Positions 26,347 to 34,112 of a DNA stretch of 64,000 nucleotides are shown here, one piece after another (position 1 is the stretch's first letter; each line of letters begins with the position of its first letter). This DNA comes from Trabulsiella odontotermitis (lineage in GTDB: Bacteria > Pseudomonadota > Gammaproteobacteria > Enterobacterales > Enterobacteriaceae): assembly GCF_030053895.1 (NCBI RefSeq), contig NZ_CP125781.1, forward strand, positions 1,922,001 to 1,986,000, given 5' to 3'. Below the pieces are notes generated by a model. That model ran no database searches. It worked only from the letters and a program-made list of their open reading frames with translations, and was not told the DNA's origin. Made by a program: the position numbers and the translations under genes.

Positions 26347-27054
26347 ATGAAAAAATACGCATTAGGTTTTGTTTGTACTGTGATGACGACAGCTTCGCTG
26401 GCGGGTGATGGTATTAACACTATCGATCTCACCTTTACCGGCACGGTCGTGCAGCCAAGCTGCAAAATTGTTTTTGATAACAACTCAGCCAATAAGACCA
26501 TTGATATGGGCACGCTTGATGTTTCCGATCTTCGTTATTACGACGCTAAGGAAGTGGATAGCTCTACCTATGCCAAAAAAAGACAGTCTGATAATTTCCA
26601 ACTGCAAATTTCTGGCTGTACGCCAGAGAGTGTAACCAAAGACAGTAACGGCAAACAATTTACGCTCACCATTGCGCCTGCTGCGAACTCGGAATGGACA
26701 ACACCAAGCAGCACCAGTTATATGTCCGGCGGATTAGCCCCGCTTAGCGGTGCCACCGATTTTGCAGCCCGAATCCTGGTACCCGGTACATGGCCGACAA
26801 CGGCAGAGCCAGACGGCTGGCGCGTATTTACCGTTAGCGGAAATACCCAGGGGCGGAATGATCCACAATCCAATGTGGTAGGTTTTACCACCACGCTCGC
26901 CGTCAGTCTTGACGACCTGGTGTCATCCGGCAGCGGCGACAGCCAGGTATGGGCGATGCCGATGCGCGTCGAACTGGGAATGAAAGACGTGAATTTGGGT
27001 GAGAATGTTGGTGCGTTTAGTGTCTCGGCGGTGATATCCGTCGCTTACTATTAA
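26347..27054 (+). CDS. minor fimbrial subunit 4 (adaptor before the adhesin)
   Basis: This 235-residue pilin-like protein has a signal peptide (about 1-20), the block LTFTGTVVQPSCKIVFDN with the first cysteine, a second cysteine in SGCTPES, and an AVISVAYY C-terminus. The ATG at 26347 is chosen because AAAGGA is well spaced from it; the in-frame ATG at 26338 overlaps that site. A decayed copy of this gene's 3' end, with several point changes, lies ahead of the second adhesin (see 28571-28756), so an equivalent gene once stood there. Confidence 0.8.
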   Translation: MKKYALGFVCTVMTTASLAGDGINTIDLTFTGTVVQPSCKIVFDNNSANKTIDMGTLDVSDLRYYDAKEVDSSTYAKKRQSDNFQLQISGCTPESVTKDSNGKQFTLTIAPAANSEWTTPSSTSYMSGGLAPLSGATDFAARILVPGTWPTTAEPDGWRVFTVSGNTQGRNDPQSNVVGFTTTLAVSLDDLVSSGSGDSQVWAMPMRVELGMKDVNLGENVGAFSVSAVISVAYY

Positions 27055-27065
27055 CCGGTGAAGTT

Positions 27066-28265
27066 ATGTTTCAGGTATTGATTACCCTTTTGACACTCTG
27101 CATTATCCTGGCCACGGGAACACTACCAGCACAGGCCTACCTGGTGACAGACGATAGCACGGAAGATAACTGTGTCCCTTTTAGTGGCGAAGCTCAGGTC
27201 ACACAACTGTCTAATTATCCTGCTGAAGTGAAGGCGGCTGATTTTCTTGCCCTTGCTGACGGACAGTATCTTGTCGCATCAGGGTCAACACAAGTGGGTG
27301 GCAATAGCACTCCTGGATTTAAGCTCAGTCTTCGTTGTGACAATCTTGGAGCCCCGCAAACCAGCAGTGTTTTTAAAAGCGAAGTTGAATCAGCAGGTAA
27401 TGGGGTGATAACGGTTAACCAGTCTTCATTTACCTCCGGACTACATTCCACGATTGTTAAAGATGATTCCAATGGTGGTGTTACACTGGTGAGAACCAAT
27501 GTCCAGGGGTTATATCGTCTGATTATGTTGTTGACAGGGGGGCCGCTAGATTATCCCCCTTCGCAACATACGTATTCAAATGCAACTACCAATTTATCAG
27601 CCGCGTTTGCAAAGAGCCAATATGTTGTTGATAACTCTTTTCGCGGAATACCCGAAGGGACGACGATAGTCCCTGCGGTTGCTTCGGTGACCGTTCGCAT
27701 CAGCGATGATAATGAGAGAGAGAGTAGTGGTGTTAATAAAGGTGTGAGCACGTACTACTTACATTTAAATTCAGAAAGCAACCCTATCATGAAAATCACC
27801 TCAACCTGTCAGTACACTTTATCTGACGGTGGTAATGTTGATTTCGGCGGTCAGCGGGTTTCTCAGATAACTGATGACCGTAATACCACCATCAAACGCG
27901 CAATGACGCTGAATATGGACAACTGCTACGGGGTGAATAAAGTAAAAACCTATATCACCACCACGGCAACAACCTCAGATTCCGGGCTACTGCTCAATAA
28001 TGGCGTAGTGGACGGTGCGAAAAACGTTGCCGTGGCCTTACGGGTAAATCCGTCGTATACCGAAAGCGGTAATGCAGGCGATAACGCCGGTAAGGACATG
28101 TACTTCGACAGCAGTAATCCGCTGGAGTGGAATTTCGGTAATTCGTATCTCGTCACGCCGCTCAGCAAGCATATCCCGCTGGATGTCTACCTGCTGCGCA
28201 CCGGTGGCGAACCCACACCCGGCGAGTATCACGCTACCGCGACCATCATGATGGATTTTATCTGA
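27066..28265 (+). CDS. two-domain fimbrial tip adhesin 1
   Basis: The 399-residue precursor has a signal peptide (about 1-24), a large N-terminal domain (about 25-240) of receptor-binding size, and a C-terminal pilin domain (about 241-399) beginning ITSTCQYTLSDGG and ending ATIMMDFI. Position at the operon end and twice the pilin size both fit a tip adhesin, but the receptor is unknown. The C-terminal domain is almost identical to that of adhesin 2, while the N-terminal domains are clearly diverged, sharing mainly DNCVP/ENCVP, LRCDNLG and VVDNSFRGIPEG. Confidence 0.78.
   Translation: MFQVLITLLTLCIILATGTLPAQAYLVTDDSTEDNCVPFSGEAQVTQLSNYPAEVKAADFLALADGQYLVASGSTQVGGNSTPGFKLSLRCDNLGAPQTSSVFKSEVESAGNGVITVNQSSFTSGLHSTIVKDDSNGGVTLVRTNVQGLYRLIMLLTGGPLDYPPSQHTYSNATTNLSAAFAKSQYVVDNSFRGIPEGTTIVPAVASVTVRISDDNERESSGVNKGVSTYYLHLNSESNPIMKITSTCQYTLSDGGNVDFGGQRVSQITDDRNTTIKRAMTLNMDNCYGVNKVKTYITTTATTSDSGLLLNNGVVDGAKNVAVALRVNPSYTESGNAGDNAGKDMYFDSSNPLEWNFGNSYLVTPLSKHIPLDVYLLRTGGEPTPGEYHATATIMMDFI
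27791..28265 (+). repeat. adhesin C-terminal direct repeat, copy 1
   Basis: This 475-bp stretch aligns without gaps to 29481-29955, at a constant offset of 1690 bp. Long blocks are identical, broken by a more diverged patch at about 27964-28034. It encodes the pilin domain of the adhesin. Confidence 0.88.
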
Positions 28266-28570
28266 CGCAAATCACAACGTACCCCTTAACGTTAAAAGAC
28301 TGCCCGGTGGATGCGTCAGCCCACTGGCGCAGTTAACCGCAATACTACGAATTGGCTATAAAATTAACCTTCCTCCCTTATTTATTTCCATCATATTGAT
28401 AGAAAACTTATTTAGCATTGCCAATGCGAATGGCTAAATGTTTTATACTGTTTTCATATGTGCTTTTCATTTCTGAAACAATCAATATTTACTTAAGTGT
28501 AAAGTAAGTTAATGTTCTCTTCTGTGCGGGAGCGGGCTGTATAATATCCCTCGATTTAATATTTATTGCT

Positions 28571-28756
28571 ATGAATGCAATAAGGATTTCTTTTCTGGCA
28601 TTGAGTCTTGCAGCGGCAGGAAAACAGGTTATAGACGATGAAGTAATGGGGCATGGAAGCGTATGCGCGATGCCTGTGCATGTCAAACTGGGGTATCAAT
28701 GAGGGAATGTTGGTGCGTTTAGTGTCTCGGCGGTGATATCCGTTGCTTACTATTAA
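28571..28756 (+). pseudogene. relic of a second fimbrial operon: pilin 5' end fused to minor-subunit 3' end
   Basis: An ATG at 28571 opens a signal-peptide-like start (LALSLAAAG, compare LALCMAAAG of the major pilin). It runs in one frame into VCAMPVHVKLGYQ, a stop at 28700-28702, then GNVGAFSVSAVISVAYY and TAA. The second part is the end of minor subunit 4 (VWAMPMRVELGM ... ENVGAFSVSAVISVAYY). Upstream sequence (about 28475-28570) also resembles the leader of the major pilin, such as the TTTACTTAA block and the ATATCCC/TTTAA/ATATT series. An internal deletion from early major pilin to late minor subunit 4 explains this. The rest of 28266-28475 holds nothing I recognise. Confidence 0.8.
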
Positions 28757-28767
28757 TCGGTGAAGTT

Positions 28768-29955
28768 ATGTTTCAGGTATTCTTTAAACTCTTTACGCTC
28801 GTCGTTATCCTGGTAGCAGGAACGACCTCAGCACAGGCGTATATGGTGAAGACTAATAGCACAGAGGAGAATTGCGTCCCTGCTACCCCCTATACTCAGG
28901 TGAGTGTTATAGCGGGGAAGTTAGTTCAACTGCAAGCGTCCGATTTTTTGAACCTTGCTGATGGACAATATCTTTTTGCTAGTGGGTCGGCGTTCATTGG
29001 CGGCTCGACGAGTGCGTCATTTAAGTTTAGCCTGCGCTGCGACAATCTCGGCGAACCACAAAGCAGCATTGTTTATAAAAGTGAATTTGAAGCCAGTGCT
29101 TCCGTCATCGTGGTTGACCAATCTTCGATTCTCGAGAAAGTTACCCCAATAATTAATGATGAGACAGGCAAGGCCGCACTGGTTAAAACAAATGTTCAGG
29201 GGTTGTACTCGGTGATTAGACTGAGAGCCGGCGCGGATGTCATTGATTACCCACCTTCACGGCTTAGCATTTCAGCACTCAGTGTGTCTAACTCGAATGC
29301 AGATGGTCGATATGTTGTTGATAACTCTTTCCGCGGAATACCCGAGGGGATGACGATTATACCGGCAGTACCTTCAATACAATTTATGGTCAGCGACGAG
29401 AATGATGGGAGTAAAAATGCGGCTGACAAAGGTATGGCCACGTTAGTTTTACATCTTGCTAATGAAACCAACCCAGTGGTGAAAATCACCTCAACCTGTC
29501 AGTACACTTTATCTGACGGTGGCAATGTTGATTTCGGCGGTCAGCGGCTTTCTCAGATAACCGATGACCGTAATACCACCATCAAACGCGCAATGACGCT
29601 GAATATGGACAACTGCTACGGGGTGAATAAAGTGAAAACGTATATCACCACCACGGGAACGAGCTCTGATTCAGGGTTATTGCTGAATAATAGCGTCAGT
29701 GATGGGGCGAAAAACGTCGCTGTCGCGTTACGCGTAAATCCGTCGTATACCGAAAGCGGTAATGCAGGCGATAACGCCGGTAAGGACATGTACTTCGACA
29801 GCAGTAATCCGCTGGAGTGGAATTTCGGTAATACGTGGGAAGTGACGCCGCTCAGCAAGCACATTCCGCTGGATGTGTACCTGCTGCGCACCGGTGGCGA
29901 ACCGACGCCTGGCGACTACCACGCTACCGCGACCATCATGATGGATTTTATCTGA
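28768..29955 (+). CDS. two-domain fimbrial tip adhesin 2
   Basis: This 395-residue paralogue of adhesin 1 has the same signal peptide type (MFQV... AQAY), a diverged N-terminal domain (about 25-237), and a nearly identical C-terminal pilin domain. The 12 bp before its start and the first codons match those before adhesin 1, because the duplication includes the end of minor subunit 4. The reading frame is intact. With no intact pilin, chaperone or usher of its own, it would have to be carried by the machinery of the upstream operon. Whether both adhesins are used together or alternately is unknown. Confidence 0.78.
   Translation: MFQVFFKLFTLVVILVAGTTSAQAYMVKTNSTEENCVPATPYTQVSVIAGKLVQLQASDFLNLADGQYLFASGSAFIGGSTSASFKFSLRCDNLGEPQSSIVYKSEFEASASVIVVDQSSILEKVTPIINDETGKAALVKTNVQGLYSVIRLRAGADVIDYPPSRLSISALSVSNSNADGRYVVDNSFRGIPEGMTIIPAVPSIQFMVSDENDGSKNAADKGMATLVLHLANETNPVVKITSTCQYTLSDGGNVDFGGQRLSQITDDRNTTIKRAMTLNMDNCYGVNKVKTYITTTGTSSDSGLLLNNSVSDGAKNVAVALRVNPSYTESGNAGDNAGKDMYFDSSNPLEWNFGNTWEVTPLSKHIPLDVYLLRTGGEPTPGDYHATATIMMDFI
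29481..29955 (+). repeat. adhesin C-terminal direct repeat, copy 2
   Basis: Partner of 27791-28265, with no gaps between the copies. The similarity stops within about 10 bp after the stop codons. Confidence 0.88.
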
Positions 29956-29962
29956 CGCAATA

Positions 29963-29986
29963 AAAACCCCCGCCAGTGGCGGGGGG
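29963..29986. terminator. terminator between adhesin 2 and yccJ
   Basis: CCCCCGCCA and GGCGGGGG form a strong stem. The A-run at 29962-29966 gives a T-run on the minus strand, so it fits best as the end of the minus-strand wrbA-yccJ transcript, though it can also block the fimbrial transcript. Confidence 0.75.
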
Positions 29987-30000
29987 AGGGTGGGTGGTGA

Positions 30001-30228
30001 TCAGACGTTTTTACGTTCGATGGTTTGTTCGCCCCAGAAGAGCGAATCTTTGTCGGTCTTCTCAAACGCGCGGATCAAGACTTCATCGCTGCCTTCTTCC
30101 CAGATTTTCTCCGCCAGCTTTTCGTCATACTCCGCGGCTTCAAAAATGGCTTCGGCAATTTCGGGAGAAGTGTTTCGCAAACTTGCCCATTCGCCTACGT
30201 GATGTGCCTTTGCTTCATTACTCGGCAT
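30001..30228 (-). CDS. yccJ: YccJ family small protein
   Basis: This 75-residue acidic protein is almost the same as E. coli YccJ (ending DKDSLFWGEQTIERKNV). It has no signal peptide or membrane segment. It lies 36 nt downstream of wrbA on the same strand, as in E. coli, with GGAGGAG before its start. Its molecular function is unknown; co-expression with wrbA suggests a stationary-phase or stress role. Confidence 0.93.
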   Translation of the reverse strand: MPSNEAKAHHVGEWASLRNTSPEIAEAIFEAAEYDEKLAEKIWEEGSDEVLIRAFEKTDKDSLFWGEQTIERKNV

Positions 30229-30264
30229 GTGTCTCCTCCTGTGGAATTCGGTTGAAGGTCAGCG

Positions 30265-30861
30265 TTAGCCGTTCAGTTTTTTTGCCAGTCCGGCGACGTA
30301 CTCACCCTGATATCGTGCAATGGAAAGTTCTTCCTGGCTCGGCTGGCGTGAACCGTCGCCGCCGGCAATAGTGGTCGCGCCATACGGCGTGCCGCCGCGC
30401 ACCAGGGAGACGTCAAACAGTTCCTGCGCCGCGTAGCCAATCGGTACAATCACCATGCCGTGGTGGGCGAGCGTCGTCCAGGTGGAGGTAATCGTCTGTT
30501 CCTGACCACCGCCGGTCCCTGTCGAGCTAAAGACGCTCGCCAGTTTGCCGTACAGCCCGCCGGAAGCCCAAAGCCCGCCGGTCTGGTCGAGGAACGTGCG
30601 CATCTGCCCCGACATGTTGCCAAAACGGGTTGGCGTGCCGAAGATGATGGCGTCATAGTCAGCCAGTTCCTGTGGCGTGGCAACGGGTGCGTTCTGCGCT
30701 TTACCACCGGCTTTTTCGAAAACCTCGGCAGGCATGGTTTCCGGGACGCGTTTTACCACCACTTCTACACCGTCAACCTTGTTTGCCCCTTCGGCCACCG
30801 CTTTCGCCATGGTTTCAATGTGTCCGTACATGGAATAATAAAGCACCAAAATCTTTGCCAT
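30265..30861 (-). CDS. wrbA: NAD(P)H:quinone oxidoreductase WrbA
   Basis: WrbA is a tetrameric FMN flavodoxin-like enzyme that reduces quinones by two electrons and protects against oxidative stress. The ATG at 30861 gives 198 residues, the E. coli length, and follows GAGGAG; an upstream frame extension to 30954 lacks family similarity. Flavodoxin blocks are visible: LVLYYSMYGHIETMA, which contacts the FMN phosphate, then GTPTRFGNMSGQMRTFLDQTG and FSSTGTGGGQEQT. Confidence 0.95.
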   Translation of the reverse strand: MAKILVLYYSMYGHIETMAKAVAEGANKVDGVEVVVKRVPETMPAEVFEKAGGKAQNAPVATPQELADYDAIIFGTPTRFGNMSGQMRTFLDQTGGLWASGGLYGKLASVFSSTGTGGGQEQTITSTWTTLAHHGMVIVPIGYAAQELFDVSLVRGGTPYGATTIAGGDGSRQPSQEELSIARYQGEYVAGLAKKLNG

Positions 30862-31245
30862 TTGCTTCACTCCTCGATTTTCATAGTTAACAGCCTGTGG
30901 CTGCCCTCCTTTAAAGATAAGTCGTGTGGCTGAGAGTGCAACTATCACTACCACTTCTTTGATTCATAACAAAAATGTCAAATTTCGGTTTTGTTGTAAT
31001 TTGATACATTTTCCGCGCTGCCGCTTTTGACAGTGATAAGAGATGCTTATCGATCACGAAACGGGAAACTCACCCGAAAGTCGGAGATCCTGTTGCAGAA
31101 TATTTCGATTAGCTGGCTGTCCGGGCGAGGTTTACTAAGATTAGTTCCACGGCGAGGGAATACTTCTCTACGTCGCAGGTGAAAGAATTCTCTTTTACTG
31201 AATGCAATATGATGTCTAATGTTTTCACATAACCGGAGGTTAGTT
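30862..31245. other. divergent control region between wrbA and ymdF
   Basis: This 384-bp stretch without a gene serves two divergent genes. It contains a small palindrome, GATAAG/CTTATC (31035-31040 and 31046-31051), and AT-rich blocks around 30960-31010 that could hold the wrbA promoter. In E. coli both genes depend on the stationary-phase sigma factor, but I cannot assign -10 elements with confidence. Confidence 0.5.
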
Positions 31246-31413
31246 ATGGCAAACCATCGTGGTGGAGCCGGCAATTTTGCCGAAGACCGTGACAGAGCAT
31301 CAGAAGCAGGTCGTAAAGGTGGTCAGCACAGCGGCGGTAATTTTAAAAATGATCCGCAGCGTGCCTCGGAAGCAGGCAAAAAAGGGGGTAAAAACAGCCA
31401 TGGCGGCAAATAA
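31246..31413 (+). CDS. ymdF: YmdF, YciG-type stress-induced protein (KGG repeats)
   Basis: This 55-residue, highly hydrophilic Gly/Lys/Arg-rich protein has two KGG-type repeats (ASEAGRKGGQHSGGNF and ASEAGKKGGKNSHGG). It is like E. coli YmdF and the YciG family, small and probably disordered general-stress proteins linked in some species to motility and stress survival. GGAGG at a good distance supports the ATG at 31246; the frame opens further upstream at 31219, but that ATG has no ribosome binding site. Confidence 0.9.
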   Translation: MANHRGGAGNFAEDRDRASEAGRKGGQHSGGNFKNDPQRASEAGKKGGKNSHGGK

Positions 31414-31438
31414 TTGCTGAGTGACTGTAACATCCCTG

Positions 31439-31467
31439 CCGCCGGGTTCCTCCCGGCGGTTTTGTTT
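31439..31467 (+). terminator. rho-independent terminator of ymdF
   Basis: CCGCCGGG (31439-31446) pairs with CCCGGCGG (31452-31459), with loop TTCCT, followed by TTTTGTTTG. Confidence 0.9.
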
Positions 31468-31475
31468 GTGCCCTG

Positions 31476-31508
31476 CCTTTTGTTATCCTGTCCGCGCATA
31501 ACAAAAGG
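31476..31508 (+). promoter_or_regulatory. perfect 11-bp inverted repeat covering the rutR ribosome binding site
   Basis: CCTTTTGTTAT (31476-31486) and ATAACAAAAGG (31498-31508) are perfectly complementary around an 11-bp spacer. The right arm contains the start of the AAAAGGAG ribosome binding site of rutR. It may be a DNA operator for a TetR-type dimer or an mRNA hairpin hiding the ribosome site. It does not resemble the E. coli RutR motif TTGACCAnnTGGTCAA. Confidence 0.55.
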
Positions 31509-31517
31509 AGAGGGCGG

Positions 31518-32156
31518 ATGGCGCAGGGCGCAGCAACAAAAACCGGTAAGCGTTCACGGGCAGTGAGTGCAAAAAAGCAGGCCATTCTTAACGCGGCGCT
31601 GAATACCTTTTCGCAATATGGCATCCACGGTACCCGGCTGGAGCAGGTGGCGGAACAGGCGGGCGTCTCAAAAACCAATCTGCTCTACTATTTCCCCTCC
31701 AAAGAAGCCCTGTACGTTGAGGTACTGCGGCAGATCCTCGACATCTGGCTGGCGCCGCTGCGCGCGTTTCGTGAAGATTTTACCCCGCTGGTGGCGATCA
31801 AAGAGTACATCCGTCTGAAGCTTGAAGTCTCCCGCGACTACCCGGAAGCCTCAAGGCTGTTCTGTCTGGAGATGTTGCAGGGCGCGCCGCTGTTGATGGG
31901 CGAACTGACCGGGGATCTGAAAACGTTAATTGATGACAAGTCGGCGATCATCGCCGGGTGGATAGCGAGCGGCAAGCTGGCGCCCGTCGACCCGCACCAT
32001 CTGATTTTTATGATCTGGGCATCCACTCAGCACTATGCCGATTTCGCCACCCAGGTAGAGGCGGTCACTGGCCGTACGCTGAAAGACGAGGCGTTCTTTC
32101 AGCGTACGGTAGAAAACGTACAGCGGATGATCATCGAAGGGATCCGCGTTCGTTAA
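31518..32156 (+). CDS. rutR: TetR-family regulator RutR (uracil-responsive)
   Basis: This 212-residue TetR-family protein is closely like E. coli RutR, which represses the pyrimidine-degrading rutABCDEFG operon and is released by uracil or thymine. The N-terminal helix-turn-helix (about 20-65) contains FSQYGIHGTRLEQVAEQAGVSKTNLLYYFPSKEALY; the C-terminal ligand domain has family blocks SRLFCLEMLQGAPLL and FMIWASTQHYADFA. In E. coli the rut operon lies divergently next to rutR. Here the 104 bp upstream hold only the ymdF end, so the classical target is missing. RutR has other targets (carAB and purine/pyrimidine genes), which may explain its retention. Confidence 0.92.
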   Translation: MAQGAATKTGKRSRAVSAKKQAILNAALNTFSQYGIHGTRLEQVAEQAGVSKTNLLYYFPSKEALYVEVLRQILDIWLAPLRAFREDFTPLVAIKEYIRLKLEVSRDYPEASRLFCLEMLQGAPLLMGELTGDLKTLIDDKSAIIAGWIASGKLAPVDPHHLIFMIWASTQHYADFATQVEAVTGRTLKDEAFFQRTVENVQRMIIEGIRVR

Positions 32157-32548
32157 TTCCCCGGCGGTAGCGGGCAGCTCAGGTCGCCTTCTTCGCACTG
32201 CAACAGCGAGGCGAGAAACGCTTCGCGCTCAACGGTTTTGTCCGCCATGCACTGGTTTTCGACCATCGGCTGAACACTGCCGCCGGTGGAGCCGGAGCTC
32301 ATAAACGCACAGTCCGCGTCGCGCAGGGCAATCCACGCGTTTTGCGCCTTTTTCAACAGCTCGCGCTGTGCCGGTACCGCACGCTTAAGCGCATTCTGAT
32401 ACGTTTCGTTGAGTTTTTTATCGGCGGCCTGATACTGCGCGGCGGTGCAGGTGTTCAGTTCCGCCTGGGTGCCTGCACTGGCGCATTCATCAGCCAGCGC
32501 ACCGGCGCTGAAGGCCAGCGCGCTAAACATAATCAGTATACGTTTCAT
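32153..32548 (-). CDS. LprI-family (DUF1311) secreted protein
   Basis: The 131-residue precursor has a signal peptide (cleaved near ALA, about residue 19) and a small Cys-containing periplasmic domain with the DUF1311 pattern: ECASAGTQAELNTCTAAQYQAADKKLN and WIALRDADC. The family includes the lysozyme-inhibitor-like LprI of Mycobacterium; inhibition of lysozyme has not been shown for this group. The ATG at 32548 has a better spaced GGGAG than the in-frame ATG at 32554. Its 3' end overlaps the rutR stop by 4 nt in a convergent arrangement. Confidence 0.8.
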   Translation of the reverse strand: MKRILIMFSALAFSAGALADECASAGTQAELNTCTAAQYQAADKKLNETYQNALKRAVPAQRELLKKAQNAWIALRDADCAFMSSGSTGGSVQPMVENQCMADKTVEREAFLASLLQCEEGDLSCPLPPGN

Positions 32549-32596
32549 TATCATCTCCCGATGTCATAATGAAACGTAGTATACCTGTTCTGCGCT

Positions 32597-33079
32597 TCAA
32601 TGCGCGCAGAAGAAGATAGGACGTTGCCCAACCGTGAACAGGAACCCTTTTTTGTCCTGCGGGAGAATGGAATAGGTAATATTTTTATCAGGATAGACGT
32701 AAAAATCCGGCAGGATGTCGTCCATCACATCGTCCGGCAGGGTCTCATCATTCGACATTTTGTTGATACTCGTCGAATGCAGGCGCACTTCGTTTTTATT
32801 TTCGCTCCAGCTATAAGCCACTTCGCGGCGCACCGTCCCCACCACTTTATTGTTTTCGCTGTAGGTTCCGCTCACCGACACCACGCCCGTATGGGCCTTG
32901 GTTGAATACATAAAATCCAGCATCAGATTGGCGCGCACGTCGCCGGAATAGATCCGCACGGGCGCAGAGCAGCGCTCCGGCTGGTAGATTTTATCGACCT
33001 GAAAAGTGAAGTGATAGGAGATTGCGCCCCCTAACACCAGAAGAATGAGGCAACCCAGCGTTGTTTTTGTTCTAGTCAC
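32597..33079 (-). CDS. YqeJ-like small membrane/periplasmic partner (copy B)
   Basis: A GTG start at 33079 gives 160 residues, the same length as copy A, and overlaps the regulator stop by 8 nt (GTGACTAG), exactly as in copy A. An earlier GTG at 33091 is possible. It has one membrane helix near the N-terminus and a periplasmic domain closely similar to copy A (DVRANLMLDFMYS, GVVSVSGTYSEN, PDFYVYPDKNI), with bracketing cysteines ERC and FFCAH. It looks like a ToxS-type partner of the regulator upstream; the function is inferred. Confidence 0.75.
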   Translation of the reverse strand: MTRTKTTLGCLILLVLGGAISYHFTFQVDKIYQPERCSAPVRIYSGDVRANLMLDFMYSTKAHTGVVSVSGTYSENNKVVGTVRREVAYSWSENKNEVRLHSTSINKMSNDETLPDDVMDDILPDFYVYPDKNITYSILPQDKKGFLFTVGQRPIFFCAH

Positions 33080-33908
33080 GAGCAACCCCACGGAAATAGA
33101 GCGAAACGCAGCCAGAGTCGCTGGCGTCGTTATAAGGTTTTTGGCAGATCAGCGCCGTCAGCGCAGGCATGGCATTGGATGACGGGAAGTACACCCATGG
33201 GTATTTCTGGCAGTCCAGCCCCGTGTTAATAATGGTGGCTTTATCTTTCTGGAATGGACTGTTGTCGTCGATTTCATCCTCGGTGGAGTAGAAGTGGCAG
33301 CCATTGCTGGTTTCGAACAGGGTGTAATTCTCGAACAGCGAATCGTTAGCATTCACAAAGGTGGCGCCGTAGACGACCAGCACGCCTAGCAGAAAGGCCA
33401 CAGCCATATGCAATGCCGGCCATTTGTTATCACGCAGCACACAGACCCGACGGCGGGGCTTCGCCAGCGATTTGACAATGCGCTGGGTATCGGCAGCGAG
33501 AGGCGCGTCCGGCGTGGCTGGTGGTTCGTAAAGCGCTTCCACCTGCGCGGTGTTGTGGTATTCCTCCGCGCTGATGCGTACCACTTTCACGTTGCTCTCA
33601 ATCTGAAAGCCCCGGCGCGACACCGTGGCGAGAATGGTTTTATCGGTTTCCCCAACGGCCCGCAGCCCGCGACGGACGATAGAAATGTTCTGGTAAAGGG
33701 TGTTGGTCGGCACCTGCACCACTTCGTCAGGCCACACTTTTTCGAAAAAGGTCTGGTGCAACACCACGCTGTGCGCCGCTTCCAGCAGCAACACAAGACA
33801 ACGGCTGGCCGGTCGGGTTAACAGCACCGACAGTTCCGGTCTTGACAGCGAAGCCAGCTTGTTTTTTTCGGGTATAAACTCGATGTTATCGTCGATTATC
33901 CAAAGCAT
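33072..33908 (-). CDS. YqeI/ToxR-like membrane-anchored winged-helix regulator (copy B)
   Basis: This 278-residue paralogue of the regulator at 17676-18500 has a winged helix (about 1-107) that is very similar to copy A (NTLYQNISIVRRGLR, ESNVKVV). The linker differs, one membrane helix lies at about 167-185, and the periplasmic domain has the same four-cysteine pattern (NGC, LDC, LIC, SGC). DNA-recognition residues appear largely shared, so the two may compete for or share sites. No good Shine-Dalgarno precedes the start. An IS5 inserted 204 bp upstream may cut off or alter its promoter region. Confidence 0.82.
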   Translation of the reverse strand: MLWIIDDNIEFIPEKNKLASLSRPELSVLLTRPASRCLVLLLEAAHSVVLHQTFFEKVWPDEVVQVPTNTLYQNISIVRRGLRAVGETDKTILATVSRRGFQIESNVKVVRISAEEYHNTAQVEALYEPPATPDAPLAADTQRIVKSLAKPRRRVCVLRDNKWPALHMAVAFLLGVLVVYGATFVNANDSLFENYTLFETSNGCHFYSTEDEIDDNSPFQKDKATIINTGLDCQKYPWVYFPSSNAMPALTALICQKPYNDASDSGCVSLYFRGVARD

Positions 33909-34112
33909 ACGTAAGTTACCGGCAGAGAAATAAAGTTTGGGCGCAACCCCAAAATATGAGTAGTAAAAGCGACATCCTTTTCCAACAGAAGACTGGTGTA
34001 TTAATAATTCATGTTAACCGCAGTGAAAACGAATCCAGGAATAACTATCAGATTCAGTATGATGGGCAATTAACAATAAGTTAAAAAAATTCCATTTAAT
34101 GTAACAAGCTAA

